Below, in pieces: positions 19,808 to 28,638 of a stretch of 64,000 nt of DNA (position 1 is its first letter; every line of letters begins with the position of its first letter). The position numbers and the translations under genes are program-made. Below the pieces are notes generated by a model. It saw nothing but the letters and a program-made list of their open reading frames with translations, was not told where the DNA came from and ran no database searches. The stretch comes from Lysobacter_K koreensis (GTDB taxonomy: Bacteria; Pseudomonadota; Gammaproteobacteria; Xanthomonadales; Xanthomonadaceae), in the NCBI RefSeq assembly GCF_042677045.1, contig NZ_JBHTIH010000002.1, positions 868,001-932,000 of the forward strand. Reading direction: 5' to 3'.

Positions 19808-20890
19808 TCAGAGCAGGCCCTTGGTGCTGGGCAGCTGGCTGCCTTCGCGGCGGATTGCCTGGCGCAGCGCGCGGGCGACCACCTTGAAGCAGGCCTCGAC
19901 CTTGTGGTGGTCGTTGTCGCCCTCGACCTTGAGGTTGAGGTTGAGGCCGGCGGCCTGGCACAAGGAACGGAAAAAGTGCGCGACCAGTTCGGTCGGCAGG
20001 TCGCCAACGCGTTCGCGCTGGAACGCGCCTTCGAAGACGAAGTACGGACGCCCGGAGAAATCCAGCGCCGCGCTGGCCAGGGCCTCGTCCATCGGCAGGG
20101 TGAATCCGTAGCGGCCGATGCCGCGCTTGTCGCCCAGCGCTTCGCGCAGGGCCTGGCCGAGCACGAGCGCGCTGTCCTCGACGGTGTGGTGCTCGTCGAT
20201 GTGCAGGTCGCCATCGCAGCGCAGCTGCAGCGAGAAACCGCCGTGCTGGCCGAGTTGCTCGAGCATGTGGTCGAAGAACCCCAATCCGGTCGACACCTGC
20301 GGCTCCGCGGCGCGGTCGAGGTCGACGCTGGCCTCGATGCGGGTCTCCCGGGTATCGCGTCGCACCGTGGCGGTGCGCGGCGCTTCGGCCAGTTCGTGGG
20401 CGATGCCCGGCCAATCCCACTGCCCGCCGAACTGCGGCGTGCGCAGCTGGAACGCGCGGATCCCCAGGCTGTGCGCGAAACCGTTGTCGCTGTCGCGGTC
20501 ACCGACCATCGCCGATCGCAGCCAGTCGATGCCGGGGTCCTTGAGGTACGGCAGCGCCAGGCCGATGCCGGGCTTGCGGGTGGGCTGGTTGTCCGCCGGC
20601 CGGCTGATGTCGATCAGCACGTCGCGGAAGCGGATGCCCTGGCTTTCGAACACCTGCAGCATCAGCTGCTGCGGGCCGTCGAAGTCGGCCTGCGGGTACG
20701 CGTCGCTGCCCAGGCCGTCCTGGTTGGTCACCATCACGAACTGGTAGCCGGCGTCGCGCAGGCGCAGCAGCGCCGGGATCACGCCGGCGACGAAACGCAG
20801 CTTCGCGAAGCTGTCGATCTGGAAGTCGGCGGGCTCCTCGATCAGCGTGCCATCGCGATCGACGAACAGGATCGGTGTCAACGTATTCAT
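19808..20890 (-). CDS. hisB: Bifunctional histidinol-phosphatase / imidazoleglycerol-phosphate dehydratase
   Basis: A 360-residue fusion. The N-terminal HAD phosphatase carries FVDRDGTL (Asp11 and Asp13), VTNQDGLGSDAY and VGDRDSD. The C-terminal dehydratase starts near residue 175 and contains GLGFFDHMLEQLGQHGGF, DEHHTVEDSALVLG and EGDNDHHKVEACFK with metal-binding histidines. The fusion is typical of gammaproteobacteria. It overlaps hisC by four bases and lies about 40 bases before hisH. Confidence 0.97.
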   Translation of the reverse strand: MNTLTPILFVDRDGTLIEEPADFQIDSFAKLRFVAGVIPALLRLRDAGYQFVMVTNQDGLGSDAYPQADFDGPQQLMLQVFESQGIRFRDVLIDISRPADNQPTRKPGIGLALPYLKDPGIDWLRSAMVGDRDSDNGFAHSLGIRAFQLRTPQFGGQWDWPGIAHELAEAPRTATVRRDTRETRIEASVDLDRAAEPQVSTGLGFFDHMLEQLGQHGGFSLQLRCDGDLHIDEHHTVEDSALVLGQALREALGDKRGIGRYGFTLPMDEALASAALDFSGRPYFVFEGAFQRERVGDLPTELVAHFFRSLCQAAGLNLNLKVEGDNDHHKVEACFKVVARALRQAIRREGSQLPSTKGLL

Positions 20891-21993
20891 GCCTGCACTG
20901 TGTCTGGTGGAAGGGCGGCCATCGCTGTCTCACCGAGCAGTCCGATGACGGCCGCGTTCTGTTCCGGCGTACCGATGGTGATGCGCAAGGCATTGCCGAG
21001 CCCCGCTGCCGCGCGCATGTCGCGCACCACGATGCCCTGCGCGAGCAGGCGCTCGAATGCGGCCTGCGGAGCCGCGAAACGCGCGAGCACGAAGTTGGCC
21101 CGCGACGGGTACGCACGCATCACGCCGGGCGCGGCGCGCAGGCCCGCGATGAGCAGCTCGCGCTCGTTCCGCACGTTGGCGATGCGCGCCTGCGTGGCGG
21201 CACGGCAAGCGGGCGCCAACGCGCGAGTTGCCCGCTCCACGCAGGGCGCAGCCAGCGGGTACGGCGCCTGGCAGCGCTGCAGCACCGCGATCAGGGCCGG
21301 ATCGGCGATCACGCTGCCGATCCGCGCCGCGGCCAGCGCGTGCGCCTTGGACAGCGTGCGCAGCACCACGATGTTCGCGTGCGTCGCGAGCAGCGAGACT
21401 GCCGAGGGCGCGTCCGCGTACTCGATGTAGGCCTCGTCGACGACCATCAGCGCGCGACCTTCGAGCTCGCGCGAGAGCCGCGAGATGCGGTCAAGTGGCA
21501 GCAACGTCCCCGACGGGTTGCCCGGCGAGCACAGGAACACCAGCCGCGCGGCACTGGCCAGCGCCGCGGTTGCCACCGTACCGAAGTCGCACTCGAACCC
21601 GCTTTCGCGATCGATCAACGGCACCTCGACCACACGCGTGCCGTGCAGGCGCGCAGCGACCGCGTACATGCCGAACGTCGGCGGGGTGACCACGATCGCG
21701 TCCGCACCCGGGCGGCAGGTCGCACGCACCAGCAGGTCGATGCCCTCGTCGCTGCCACGCCCGGCCAGCAGCTGTGCCGGTTCGCAGCCGTACAGGCCCG
21801 CCAGCGCCGCGCGCAAGGCCGGCGGCTGCGGCTCGGGGTAGCGGCGCAGCGACTCATCCGGGTCGGCCAGGTTCGACCACGGCGACTCGTTGGCATTGAG
21901 CCATACGCGGCCGTCAAGCTGCTCGCTGCGCGCGGAGCGGTAGCCAGCGAAATCGCGCAGGTCTGCGCGCACCAGGTCGATGGACGGATTCAT
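20887..21993 (-). CDS. hisC: Histidinol-phosphate aminotransferase
   Basis: A 368-residue fold-type I PLP enzyme converting imidazole-acetol phosphate to histidinol phosphate. NANESPWSN at the N-terminus, FLCSPGNPSG, VVDEAYIEY and the PLP-lysine segment RTLSKAHALAAARIG are all present. Start and stop each overlap a neighbour by four bases (hisD upstream, hisB downstream), consistent with coupled translation. Confidence 0.96.
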   Translation of the reverse strand: MNPSIDLVRADLRDFAGYRSARSEQLDGRVWLNANESPWSNLADPDESLRRYPEPQPPALRAALAGLYGCEPAQLLAGRGSDEGIDLLVRATCRPGADAIVVTPPTFGMYAVAARLHGTRVVEVPLIDRESGFECDFGTVATAALASAARLVFLCSPGNPSGTLLPLDRISRLSRELEGRALMVVDEAYIEYADAPSAVSLLATHANIVVLRTLSKAHALAAARIGSVIADPALIAVLQRCQAPYPLAAPCVERATRALAPACRAATQARIANVRNERELLIAGLRAAPGVMRAYPSRANFVLARFAAPQAAFERLLAQGIVVRDMRAAAGLGNALRITIGTPEQNAAVIGLLGETAMAALPPDTVQA

Positions 21994-23291
21994 GCGGCCA
22001 GCTCCTGCAGGCGCAGCGCGACGGCAAGCCGGTGCGCGTCCAGGCCTTCGGCGCTCGCCAGCTCAACCGCGCACGGGCCGATTGCCGCCAGGCCGTGCGG
22101 CTGCACTTCCTGCACGGTGATCGCGACCTGGAAACTGGCCACGCTCAGGCCGCCGCAGAAGCGCGCGGCGCCGCCGGTCGGCAATACGTGGTTGGTGCCG
22201 CTGCAGTAGTCGCCCAGCGCCTCGGGTGCCCAGTCGCCGAGGAACACCGAGCCGGCCGCCTGCACCTGCGGCAACCACGCGCGCGCGTCGCGCAGGGCCA
22301 GGATCAGGTGCTCGGGGGCGTAGTCGTTGCTGATCGCGAACGCCTCCTGCAGGCTGTCCACGCGCACCAGCGACGAGGCTTGCAGCGCGCGACGTGCGAC
22401 CTCGGCGCGGGGCAACGTGGCCAACTGTTGTTCGAGCTGCAAAGCCACCGCATCGAGCAGCGCGTCGTCGTCGCTGAGCAGGAGCACCTGCGAATCCGCT
22501 CCGTGTTCGGCCTGCGACAGCAGGTCCGCAGCGACGAACGCGGGGTTGGCACCACCATCGGCGATCACCAGCACTTCCGACGGCCCGGCCGGCATGTCGA
22601 TCGCGGCGCCGCCGTCGGTCATCGCGACCTGGCGCTTGGCCTCGGTGACGTAGGCGTTGCCCGGCCCGAACAGCTTGTCGCAGGCGGGCACGGCGTCGGT
22701 ACCGAACGCCATCGCCGCGATCGCCTGCACGCCGCCGAGCTTGAACACCCGGCGCACGCCACAGCGCGAGGCCGCGTGCAACACCGCGGGATCGGCGCTG
22801 CCGTCGGCGCGCGGCGGCGTGCACAGCACCACGTCGCGGCAGCCGGCCAGGCGGGCGGGCAGCGCCAGCATCAGCGCGGTCGATGGCAGCGGCGCGGAAC
22901 CGGCCGGCACGTACAGGCCGACGCGCCGGATCGGCCGCAGCATGCGTTCGCAGCGCACCCCGGGTGCGGTGTCGACCGCGTACGGCGCGGCCATGCCTGC
23001 CTGGTGGAAGTGTTCGATGCGCGCGGCGGCCTCGTCGATCGCGTCGCGCAGCGCCGGCGACAACGCGGCGCTGGCGCTGGCGAACTCCGCCGCGGACACA
23101 ACCAGATCGTCCAGTTCGGCGCCATCGAAGCGCGCGGTGAGTTCGCGCAAGGCCGCGTCGCCCCGCGCGCGCACGTCCTCGATCAAGCGCGCGACCGCCG
23201 TCGCGGTTTCGGCTCCGGCCTGCTGGGCGGGACGGAGCAACGCCCGGGCGCGCTGCGCGGCATCGAGCTGGCGCCAATCGATGCGCCTCAT
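21990..23291 (-). CDS. hisD: Histidinol dehydrogenase
   Basis: A 433-residue zinc- and NAD-dependent enzyme performing the last two oxidations to L-histidine. Family signatures are GLYVPAGSAPLPSTALML, GPGNAYVTEAKRQV, DMPAGPSEVLVIAD, LLSQAEHGADSQ and the catalytic NDYAPEHLIL. The ATG was placed at MRRIDWRQLD. It overlaps hisG by four bases at the 5' side and hisC at the 3' side. Confidence 0.97.
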   Translation of the reverse strand: MRRIDWRQLDAAQRARALLRPAQQAGAETATAVARLIEDVRARGDAALRELTARFDGAELDDLVVSAAEFASASAALSPALRDAIDEAAARIEHFHQAGMAAPYAVDTAPGVRCERMLRPIRRVGLYVPAGSAPLPSTALMLALPARLAGCRDVVLCTPPRADGSADPAVLHAASRCGVRRVFKLGGVQAIAAMAFGTDAVPACDKLFGPGNAYVTEAKRQVAMTDGGAAIDMPAGPSEVLVIADGGANPAFVAADLLSQAEHGADSQVLLLSDDDALLDAVALQLEQQLATLPRAEVARRALQASSLVRVDSLQEAFAISNDYAPEHLILALRDARAWLPQVQAAGSVFLGDWAPEALGDYCSGTNHVLPTGGAARFCGGLSVASFQVAITVQEVQPHGLAAIGPCAVELASAEGLDAHRLAVALRLQELAA

Positions 23292-24202
23292 GCCAGCATG
23301 CCCTCGACCGGCAGCACCATCAGGCCGCGCGCGCCGGCGCGCTTGAGGTCCTCCAGCCGCTGCCAGGTCACCGCGCCGTGGCACAGGGCCTGCAGCGCGA
23401 GGTCGTCCTCGCCGTCGAGCTGCATCACCGTGGGCACCTCGGCGTCGGGCAGCAACGGCAACAAGGCCGGCAGCAGGCGGCGCGGCGCCTGGAACAGCAG
23501 CAGCTTGCTGTGGCGGATGCGCAACGCGCCATCGAGGCGGCGCAGCAGCAGCTGCGCCAGTTCGCCACGCACGGCGTCGAATTCGGCGGCCGGGCCGGCG
23601 AGCACCGCCTCGCTTTGCAGCAGCGTCTCGACCGGCTTGAGCTGGTTGGCCGACAGCGTGGCGCCGCTGGACACCAGGTCGCAGATCGCGTCGGCCTGGC
23701 CCAGGCGCGGGGCGATCTCCACCGAGCCGGACAGCAGCACCACGTCGGCGGCGATGCCCTGCTCCGCCAGCCATTGCGACAGCAAGGCCGGGTAGCTGGT
23801 GGCGATGCGCTTGCCGGCCAGCTGCGAGACGCCCTGCCAGTCCCACGACTCGGGCACCGCCAGGGCCAGCCGGCAGGCGCCGAAGCCCAGCGCGCGCCAT
23901 TCGCGGAACGCCGGCTCACGACCGCCGTTGCGGCGCTCGCCGTCCTGCTCGCCGAGCACGTTGCGGCCGACGATTCCCAAGTCGCAGACGCCGTCCGCGA
24001 TCAGCCCGGGGATGTCGTCATCGCGCACCAGCAGCAGGTCGATCGGCAGGGTTTCGCCGTAACAGAACAGGCGATCGCGGCTCTCGCGCCAGCTCAGCCC
24101 GCACGACGCCAACAGCGCGCGCGCGGGTTCGGCCAGGCGCCCGGATTTCTGGATCGCGATGCGCAGGCGATCACGCGACGTGGCGGACGTGGGGGGACTC
24201 AT
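23288..24202 (-). CDS. hisG: ATP phosphoribosyltransferase (long form)
   Basis: A 304-residue committing enzyme of histidine synthesis, normally feedback-inhibited by histidine. It opens RLRIAIQKSGRLAEPARALL, and has VRDDDIPGLIADGVCDLGIVG plus the phosphate site ICDLVSSGATLSANQL. The length and the C-terminal regulatory domain (roughly from 230, ending VEGMLA) identify the long hexameric type, which needs no HisZ. It lies 30 bases after the regulator gene and overlaps hisD. Confidence 0.96.
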   Translation of the reverse strand: MSPPTSATSRDRLRIAIQKSGRLAEPARALLASCGLSWRESRDRLFCYGETLPIDLLLVRDDDIPGLIADGVCDLGIVGRNVLGEQDGERRNGGREPAFREWRALGFGACRLALAVPESWDWQGVSQLAGKRIATSYPALLSQWLAEQGIAADVVLLSGSVEIAPRLGQADAICDLVSSGATLSANQLKPVETLLQSEAVLAGPAAEFDAVRGELAQLLLRRLDGALRIRHSKLLLFQAPRRLLPALLPLLPDAEVPTVMQLDGEDDLALQALCHGAVTWQRLEDLKRAGARGLMVLPVEGMLA

Positions 24203-24232
24203 GGCGGGGTCTCGAAAGGAAGTGGGCGCGCG

Positions 24233-24544
24233 TCAACCGGCGCGCGCGGGGCGGCGCTTGATGGCCGCCGCATAGCCACCGGCGCCGCGGTCGAGCGTGC
24301 GCGCGACCCGGCCGATGGTGGTGACGCTGACCAGGGTGCGGTCGTGGATCTCGCGGTACGGCATGCCGTCGAGCAGCAGCGGCACCACCCGCCAGCGATC
24401 GGTCATCGCCTCCAGCTCGGCCGGGGTGCACAGGTCCTCGAGGAAGGCGCGCACCTGTGCCGGGTTGCGCAGGCCCGCGAACGCCGAGGCCAGCTCGGCC
24501 AGCGCGTCTTCGTTGTCCTCGGGCTCCAGCGGGCGGCGCTTCAT
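24233..24544 (-). CDS. TrpR/YerC-YecD family repressor, probable histidine operon regulator
   Basis: A 103-residue helix-turn-helix protein of the TrpR superfamily. Alignable segments are LCTPAELEAMTDRWRVVPLL and the recognition region MPYREIHDRTLVSVTTIGRV. It is the first gene of the his operon, 30 bases ahead of hisG, and an operator-like palindrome lies 13 bases before its start codon. Inference: a histidine-responsive repressor of its own operon, as proposed for TrpR-family HisR proteins. The closely related YerC name reflects family only; ligand and binding are untested. Confidence 0.85.
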   Translation of the reverse strand: MKRRPLEPEDNEDALAELASAFAGLRNPAQVRAFLEDLCTPAELEAMTDRWRVVPLLLDGMPYREIHDRTLVSVTTIGRVARTLDRGAGGYAAAIKRRPARAG

Positions 24545-24557
24545 CCGTCATCCATCC

Positions 24558-24584
24558 AATGTACTAATGCGCTATTACATTAGT
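24558..24584. promoter_or_regulatory. Operator-like nested palindrome upstream of his operon
   Basis: ACTAATG (24563-24569) and CATTAGT (24578-24584) form a perfect 7-bp inverted repeat with an 8-base spacer. Interleaved with it, AATGTA (24558-24563) and TACATT (24576-24581) form a second inverted repeat. This AT-rich site in GC-rich surroundings sits just upstream of the TrpR-like gene that heads the his operon, and CTAAT/ATTAG half-sites resemble those of TrpR-type operators. Confidence 0.7.
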
Positions 24585-24819
24585 GGCGGAGACGCTCCCC
24601 GTCAACCCCTGGCGCGGCGGCGTTGTCCTGCGCTTGGCGGCGCCCTTGATCGGACTTGGCCGGCCTCGAAGGCCTCGCCACGGGCGGCCGCTACACTCCG
24701 CAGCCGCCCGCGTCGCCCCGAACCGCACCAACTTCCGGACGCTTCAACAGCGAATTGCCTGACGTACACTGCCCGGGAACCAGGGGTAGCAAGCTCCAGA
24801 TCCACCCAGGGAGGATGCG

Positions 24820-26637
24820 ATGGGAGGGAGGCGAATGCCGGCCGGCTTCTGGCTGGGCGCACTGCTCGCACTGATATGCGGCTGGGCCCGCGCGCAGGCG
24901 CCACTGGAACTGGGCGCCACCCCGCACGTCGCGTTGTCTTCGCACCTGTCCTACTACCACGACACCACCGGCAAGGAAGAGCTGCAGGCGATCGTGCAGC
25001 GACCGGGCCGCTTCATGCCCCTGCCCTCGGGCAGCGACGCCTTCGGCTTCCAGTCCGGCGCGTTCTGGTTCCACACCCGCCTGACCAACCACAACCGCCA
25101 GGAGCCGCGCTGGCTGCTGGTGCAGAAGTACGCGCTGAGCGACCGGATCGATGTCTACCTGCGCTACCGCGATGGCCGGGTCGTCCATCAGGCCGGAGGC
25201 GACAGCTTGCCCTTCGGCGCACGCAGCATCCACTACCGGGACCCCAACTTCTGGCTAGTGCTGCCGCGCGACGAGCCGGTCGACCTGTACGTGCGGGTGC
25301 AGAGCCAGAGTTCGATGCAGGTGCCGCTGTCTCTGTACACGCCAGCGGGCTTCACCGAGGTCTCGCGTGATTCGCAGTTCGGCATCGGCATCTACTACGG
25401 AATCCTGCTGGCGCTGTTCGTCTACAACCTGGTGCTGTGGCTGACCCTGCGCGACCCGAGCTACTTCTGGTACCTGTTCCACATCGCCGCATTTGGCCTG
25501 GTGCTGTTCACCCTCAACGGCCTGGGCTTCGAGTACCTGTGGCCGGACTCGCCCTGGCTGGCCGACAAGTCGGTGCCATTGTCGATCTGCCTGGCCCAGG
25601 TCGGCATGCAGCAGTTCGCACGCACCTTCCTGGGATTGCGCGAACGCTGGCGCCTCGGCGACCGGGTCGGGCTGGGCATGATCGCGTTCTTCGTCGTGCT
25701 CGGGATCGCCGCCACCCAGCTTCCCTACCGCATCTCGACGCCGATCGCGTCGGCCGCGGTGTTCATCTCCATCGCCTGGATCGCGGCCGCAGCCGTGGTG
25801 GTGATGGCGCGCGGCTACAAGCCGGCGCGGCTGTTCCTGCTGGCCTGGTCGATGTTCCTGCTCGGCACCGGCATGTTCGCCGCGATCGCGTTCGGCCTGC
25901 TGCCCAAGACCTTCATCACCACCTACGGCGTGCAGATCGGCTCGGCCCTGGAAATACTGCTGCTGTCGGTGGCGCTGGGCTATCGCTACGCGTCCCTGCG
26001 CAACGAAAACGAACGCATCGTGCGCGAGGCCAAGCAGCAGCTCGAGCACAAGGTCGAGCTGCGCACCGCGGAACTGCGCAACGCCCTGGGCCAGCTCGGC
26101 GACGCCCACGCCCGGCTGCGCGAATCCAGCCAGCGCGATGGCCTGACCGGCCTGTACACCCGCACCCACTTCCGCGACGCGTTCGAACCGCTGCTGATGC
26201 AGACCCGCGACAGCAACCGGCCCATGTCGCTGCTGATGATCGACCTGGACCACTTCAAGCAGATCAACGACCGGTTCGGCCACCTCACCGGCGACGAGTG
26301 CCTGCGCTGGGCCGCGCGCACCTTGGGCCAGGCACTGCGGCCGCACAACGCGCTGCTGGCCCGCTTCGGTGGCGAGGAATTCATCGTCGCCCTCGCCGGC
26401 CTCGACCTGAAGGCCGCCAGCGCGGTCGCCGAAGACCTGCGCCTGCACCTGCGCGACGAACCCTGCGATGCCCACGGCCAGCAGATCCGCATCACCGCGA
26501 GCATCGGCGTGCACCAGGTGGATACCCAGCGGCGACGCGGCATCGACGCGGCACTGCAGCAGGCGGACGAGGCGCTCTACCGCGCGAAGGCCGACGGCCG
26601 CGACTGCGTGCGGACCTCGGCGATGCAGTCGGCGTAG
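24820..26637 (+). CDS. 7TM-DISM membrane diguanylate cyclase
   Basis: A 605-residue inner-membrane protein predicted to make c-di-GMP. A signal peptide (about 1-27, ending RAQ) leads to a periplasmic DISMED2-like sensor (to about residue 180) and seven hydrophobic helices (about 190-390). A coiled coil follows (NENERIVREAKQQLEHKVEL), then a GGDEF domain with RFGGEEF near 517-521, an active variant. The residues before it read RPHN, not RxxD, so product inhibition is probably lacking. Two starts are possible: ATG at 24820 after GGGAGG, or ATG at 24835 (MPAGFW), which also has GGGAGG in front. The TAG stop is the tip of the following palindrome. Confidence 0.92.
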   Translation: MGGRRMPAGFWLGALLALICGWARAQAPLELGATPHVALSSHLSYYHDTTGKEELQAIVQRPGRFMPLPSGSDAFGFQSGAFWFHTRLTNHNRQEPRWLLVQKYALSDRIDVYLRYRDGRVVHQAGGDSLPFGARSIHYRDPNFWLVLPRDEPVDLYVRVQSQSSMQVPLSLYTPAGFTEVSRDSQFGIGIYYGILLALFVYNLVLWLTLRDPSYFWYLFHIAAFGLVLFTLNGLGFEYLWPDSPWLADKSVPLSICLAQVGMQQFARTFLGLRERWRLGDRVGLGMIAFFVVLGIAATQLPYRISTPIASAAVFISIAWIAAAAVVVMARGYKPARLFLLAWSMFLLGTGMFAAIAFGLLPKTFITTYGVQIGSALEILLLSVALGYRYASLRNENERIVREAKQQLEHKVELRTAELRNALGQLGDAHARLRESSQRDGLTGLYTRTHFRDAFEPLLMQTRDSNRPMSLLMIDLDHFKQINDRFGHLTGDECLRWAARTLGQALRPHNALLARFGGEEFIVALAGLDLKAASAVAEDLRLHLRDEPCDAHGQQIRITASIGVHQVDTQRRRGIDAALQQADEALYRAKADGRDCVRTSAMQSA

Positions 26638-26748
26638 GGCGGGTTTCAACCCGCGGTTCGCCATGCACGGAACCCCGCGTGGTGGGGGCCAAGATTGTGG
26701 CTCCTCGCGATCGGGCAGCGGCGGGATGGCGGGTTAAAACCCGCCCTA
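26635..26748. repeat. GGCGGGTTTCAACCCGC palindrome between convergent genes
   Basis: Left arm TAGGGCGGGTTTCAACCCGC (26635-26654); right arm GGCGGGTTAAAACCCGCCCT plus A (26728-26748). The left TAG is the stop of the diguanylate cyclase, and the right CTA is the stop, on the minus strand, of the ammonia-lyase gene. Same family and same placement as the element at 14511-14585; the roughly 73-base interior differs. Confidence 0.9.
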
Positions 26749-28638
26749 CATGCTTGCCCGCACCGCCGACAGCACGGTGCCGTCGCGCACCAACCGCACC
26801 GCGGTGGCGACCTCGCCGTCGAGCGCGCGGTCGCGGTCGAGGAACGGGATCTGCGCGCGGATCGCGGCGTGCGCCGCGGCCACGGCGCGGCCGGGGTGGA
26901 ACTCGTCGGCCGTCGCCAGCTCAACCCGCAACGCCTCGACTTCGGCCAGGAACGCGGCATGCTCGCCGTCGCCCGCCGCCGGGCCACCCTGCACCTTCGC
27001 TGCCAGCGCCGCGGCATCGGCGGCGTCGGCGAGGTTGCGCGCGGCGTTGATCATGTCGCGGCGCAGGTCCAGCGCCTGCGCGGCGGTGTACAGCTCCAGC
27101 CCCAGCACTTTGCCCAGGTCGTCGGCCATCGCCAGCACGTGGCGCGCCTCGTTGGCGCCCATCGATACATGGTCCTCGGCGTTGGCGCTGGTCGGGATCG
27201 AGTACACCGACGCCGGCATGGCGCGGCTGGCCAAGTCGTTGACGATCGCGGCGGCGGTGTACTGCACGATCATGTGGCCCGATTCGGTGGAATCCTCGTT
27301 GCCGATCAGGAACGCTGGCAGGCCGTCGTTGGTGGCGGGGTCGAGCAGCTTGTTGAGGCGCCGCTCGGAGATGCTGGCCAGCACCGGGATCGCCGCCTTG
27401 ACGTAGCTCATCGCCAGCGCCAGCGGCATGCCGTGGAAGTGGCCCGCGGAGATCACCTGCTGCTCGACGTGCTCGGCCTTGGCATCCGGAAACACGATCG
27501 GGTTGTCGGTCAGCGCATTGAGTTCGATCTCGAACACGCGCGCCGCCTGCGCGACCGCGTCGCGCACCGCGCCGTGCACCTGCGGGATGCAGCGCAGCGA
27601 GTAGCTGTCCTGCGGCTGGTGCTTCTTGCCACCGCGGAACGGGCGGAACCGGGTGTAGAACTTCTCGCGGCCGTGACGTTGCGAGAACGGCACCCAATCC
27701 CAGCCGATGTCGAAGCGCAGCGCCTGCGCCTCGGGCGTGGCCCAGCTGTGCGGCTGCCACGCGCGGAACCGCGGCACCAGGTGGTAGGGAATGTCGGACA
27801 GGGTCGACCCGTGCAGCAGGCGGCGCAGGTTGGCGGCGACCTGCACTTGCCCCGGGTGTGGGCGCAGCGCGTGCACTTCCTCGGCGAATGCGCCCAGGCG
27901 CCCGGCGAACGCATCGATGGTCATCGCCGCGGCCAGGTCGGCGGTGTCGAGCAGGTTTTCGAGCTTCGACAGCGCCAGCACGCCACAGGCGAGCATCTGC
28001 GCGGTGCCGTTGTTGAGCGCCAGGCCTTCCTTGTACGACAGGGTCACAGGCGCCAGTCCGGCGCGCTGCAATGCCTCGCCACCATCGAGGCGCTCGCCCT
28101 GGTAGAACGCCTCGCCGCCGCCGAGCAGCACGATCGCCAGGTGCGACAGCGGGGCGAGATCTCCCGACGCCCCGACCGAGCCCAACTGCGGCACGACCGG
28201 CACGATCCCGGCGTTGAGCATTGCCGCCAGCGCCTGCAGGGTCTGCACGCGGATGCCCGAGTGGCCGCGCATCAGCGTGTTGATGCGGATGCACAGCATC
28301 GCACGCACGATTCCCGGCGCGAACGCGTCGCCGACGCAGACCGCGTGGGTGACGATCAGGTTGCGCTGCAGTTCCTGGTGCAGGGTCTCGCCCGAGGGCT
28401 TGGCGCCGGGCAACTGGTCGCGCAGGTGGTGCGCGCCGAGCAGGCGGTCGGCGTTGCTGCCGAAGCCGGTCGAGACACCATAGATCGGCTCCTCGCGGCG
28501 GACCTGCTCAGCGAGGAAGTCGGCCGCGCGCGCGACCGCCGGCAACTGCTCGGCGGCGAGCTCGACCTGCGCGCCGTGCGCGACCGCGACCAGCTGCGCG
28601 CGGGTCAGCGACTGGCCATCGAGGCGGATCAACTTCAT
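26746..28638 (-). CDS. hutH: Histidine/aromatic amino-acid ammonia-lyase (MIO enzyme), extended form
   Basis: A 630-residue member of the MIO lyase family, which eliminates ammonia from histidine, phenylalanine or tyrosine. The self-cyclising Ala-Ser-Gly triad is in GSVGASGDLAPLSH (157-159). Also present are YGVSTGFG (Tyr53), KEGLALNNGT, QDSYSLRC and LTDNPIV. The pair Thr97-His98 in NLIVTHAV resembles the Ser-His of histidine ammonia-lyases, so histidine is the favoured substrate. It is about 120 residues longer than usual HutH: an extra tryptophan-rich block (about 281-341) and a longer C-terminus. No hutU, hutI or hutG is nearby; its start overlaps the hisS stop as ATGA. Phenylalanine or tyrosine lyase, or aminomutase, remain possible. 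Confidence 0.75.
   Translation of the reverse strand: MKLIRLDGQSLTRAQLVAVAHGAQVELAAEQLPAVARAADFLAEQVRREEPIYGVSTGFGSNADRLLGAHHLRDQLPGAKPSGETLHQELQRNLIVTHAVCVGDAFAPGIVRAMLCIRINTLMRGHSGIRVQTLQALAAMLNAGIVPVVPQLGSVGASGDLAPLSHLAIVLLGGGEAFYQGERLDGGEALQRAGLAPVTLSYKEGLALNNGTAQMLACGVLALSKLENLLDTADLAAAMTIDAFAGRLGAFAEEVHALRPHPGQVQVAANLRRLLHGSTLSDIPYHLVPRFRAWQPHSWATPEAQALRFDIGWDWVPFSQRHGREKFYTRFRPFRGGKKHQPQDSYSLRCIPQVHGAVRDAVAQAARVFEIELNALTDNPIVFPDAKAEHVEQQVISAGHFHGMPLALAMSYVKAAIPVLASISERRLNKLLDPATNDGLPAFLIGNEDSTESGHMIVQYTAAAIVNDLASRAMPASVYSIPTSANAEDHVSMGANEARHVLAMADDLGKVLGLELYTAAQALDLRRDMINAARNLADAADAAALAAKVQGGPAAGDGEHAAFLAEVEALRVELATADEFHPGRAVAAAHAAIRAQIPFLDRDRALDGEVATAVRLVRDGTVLSAVRASM

Noticed and set aside
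24545..24819. Histidine leader-peptide attenuator before the his operon
   Set aside because: No histidine-codon run or terminator hairpin could be found on the minus strand; the palindrome suggests repressor control instead.
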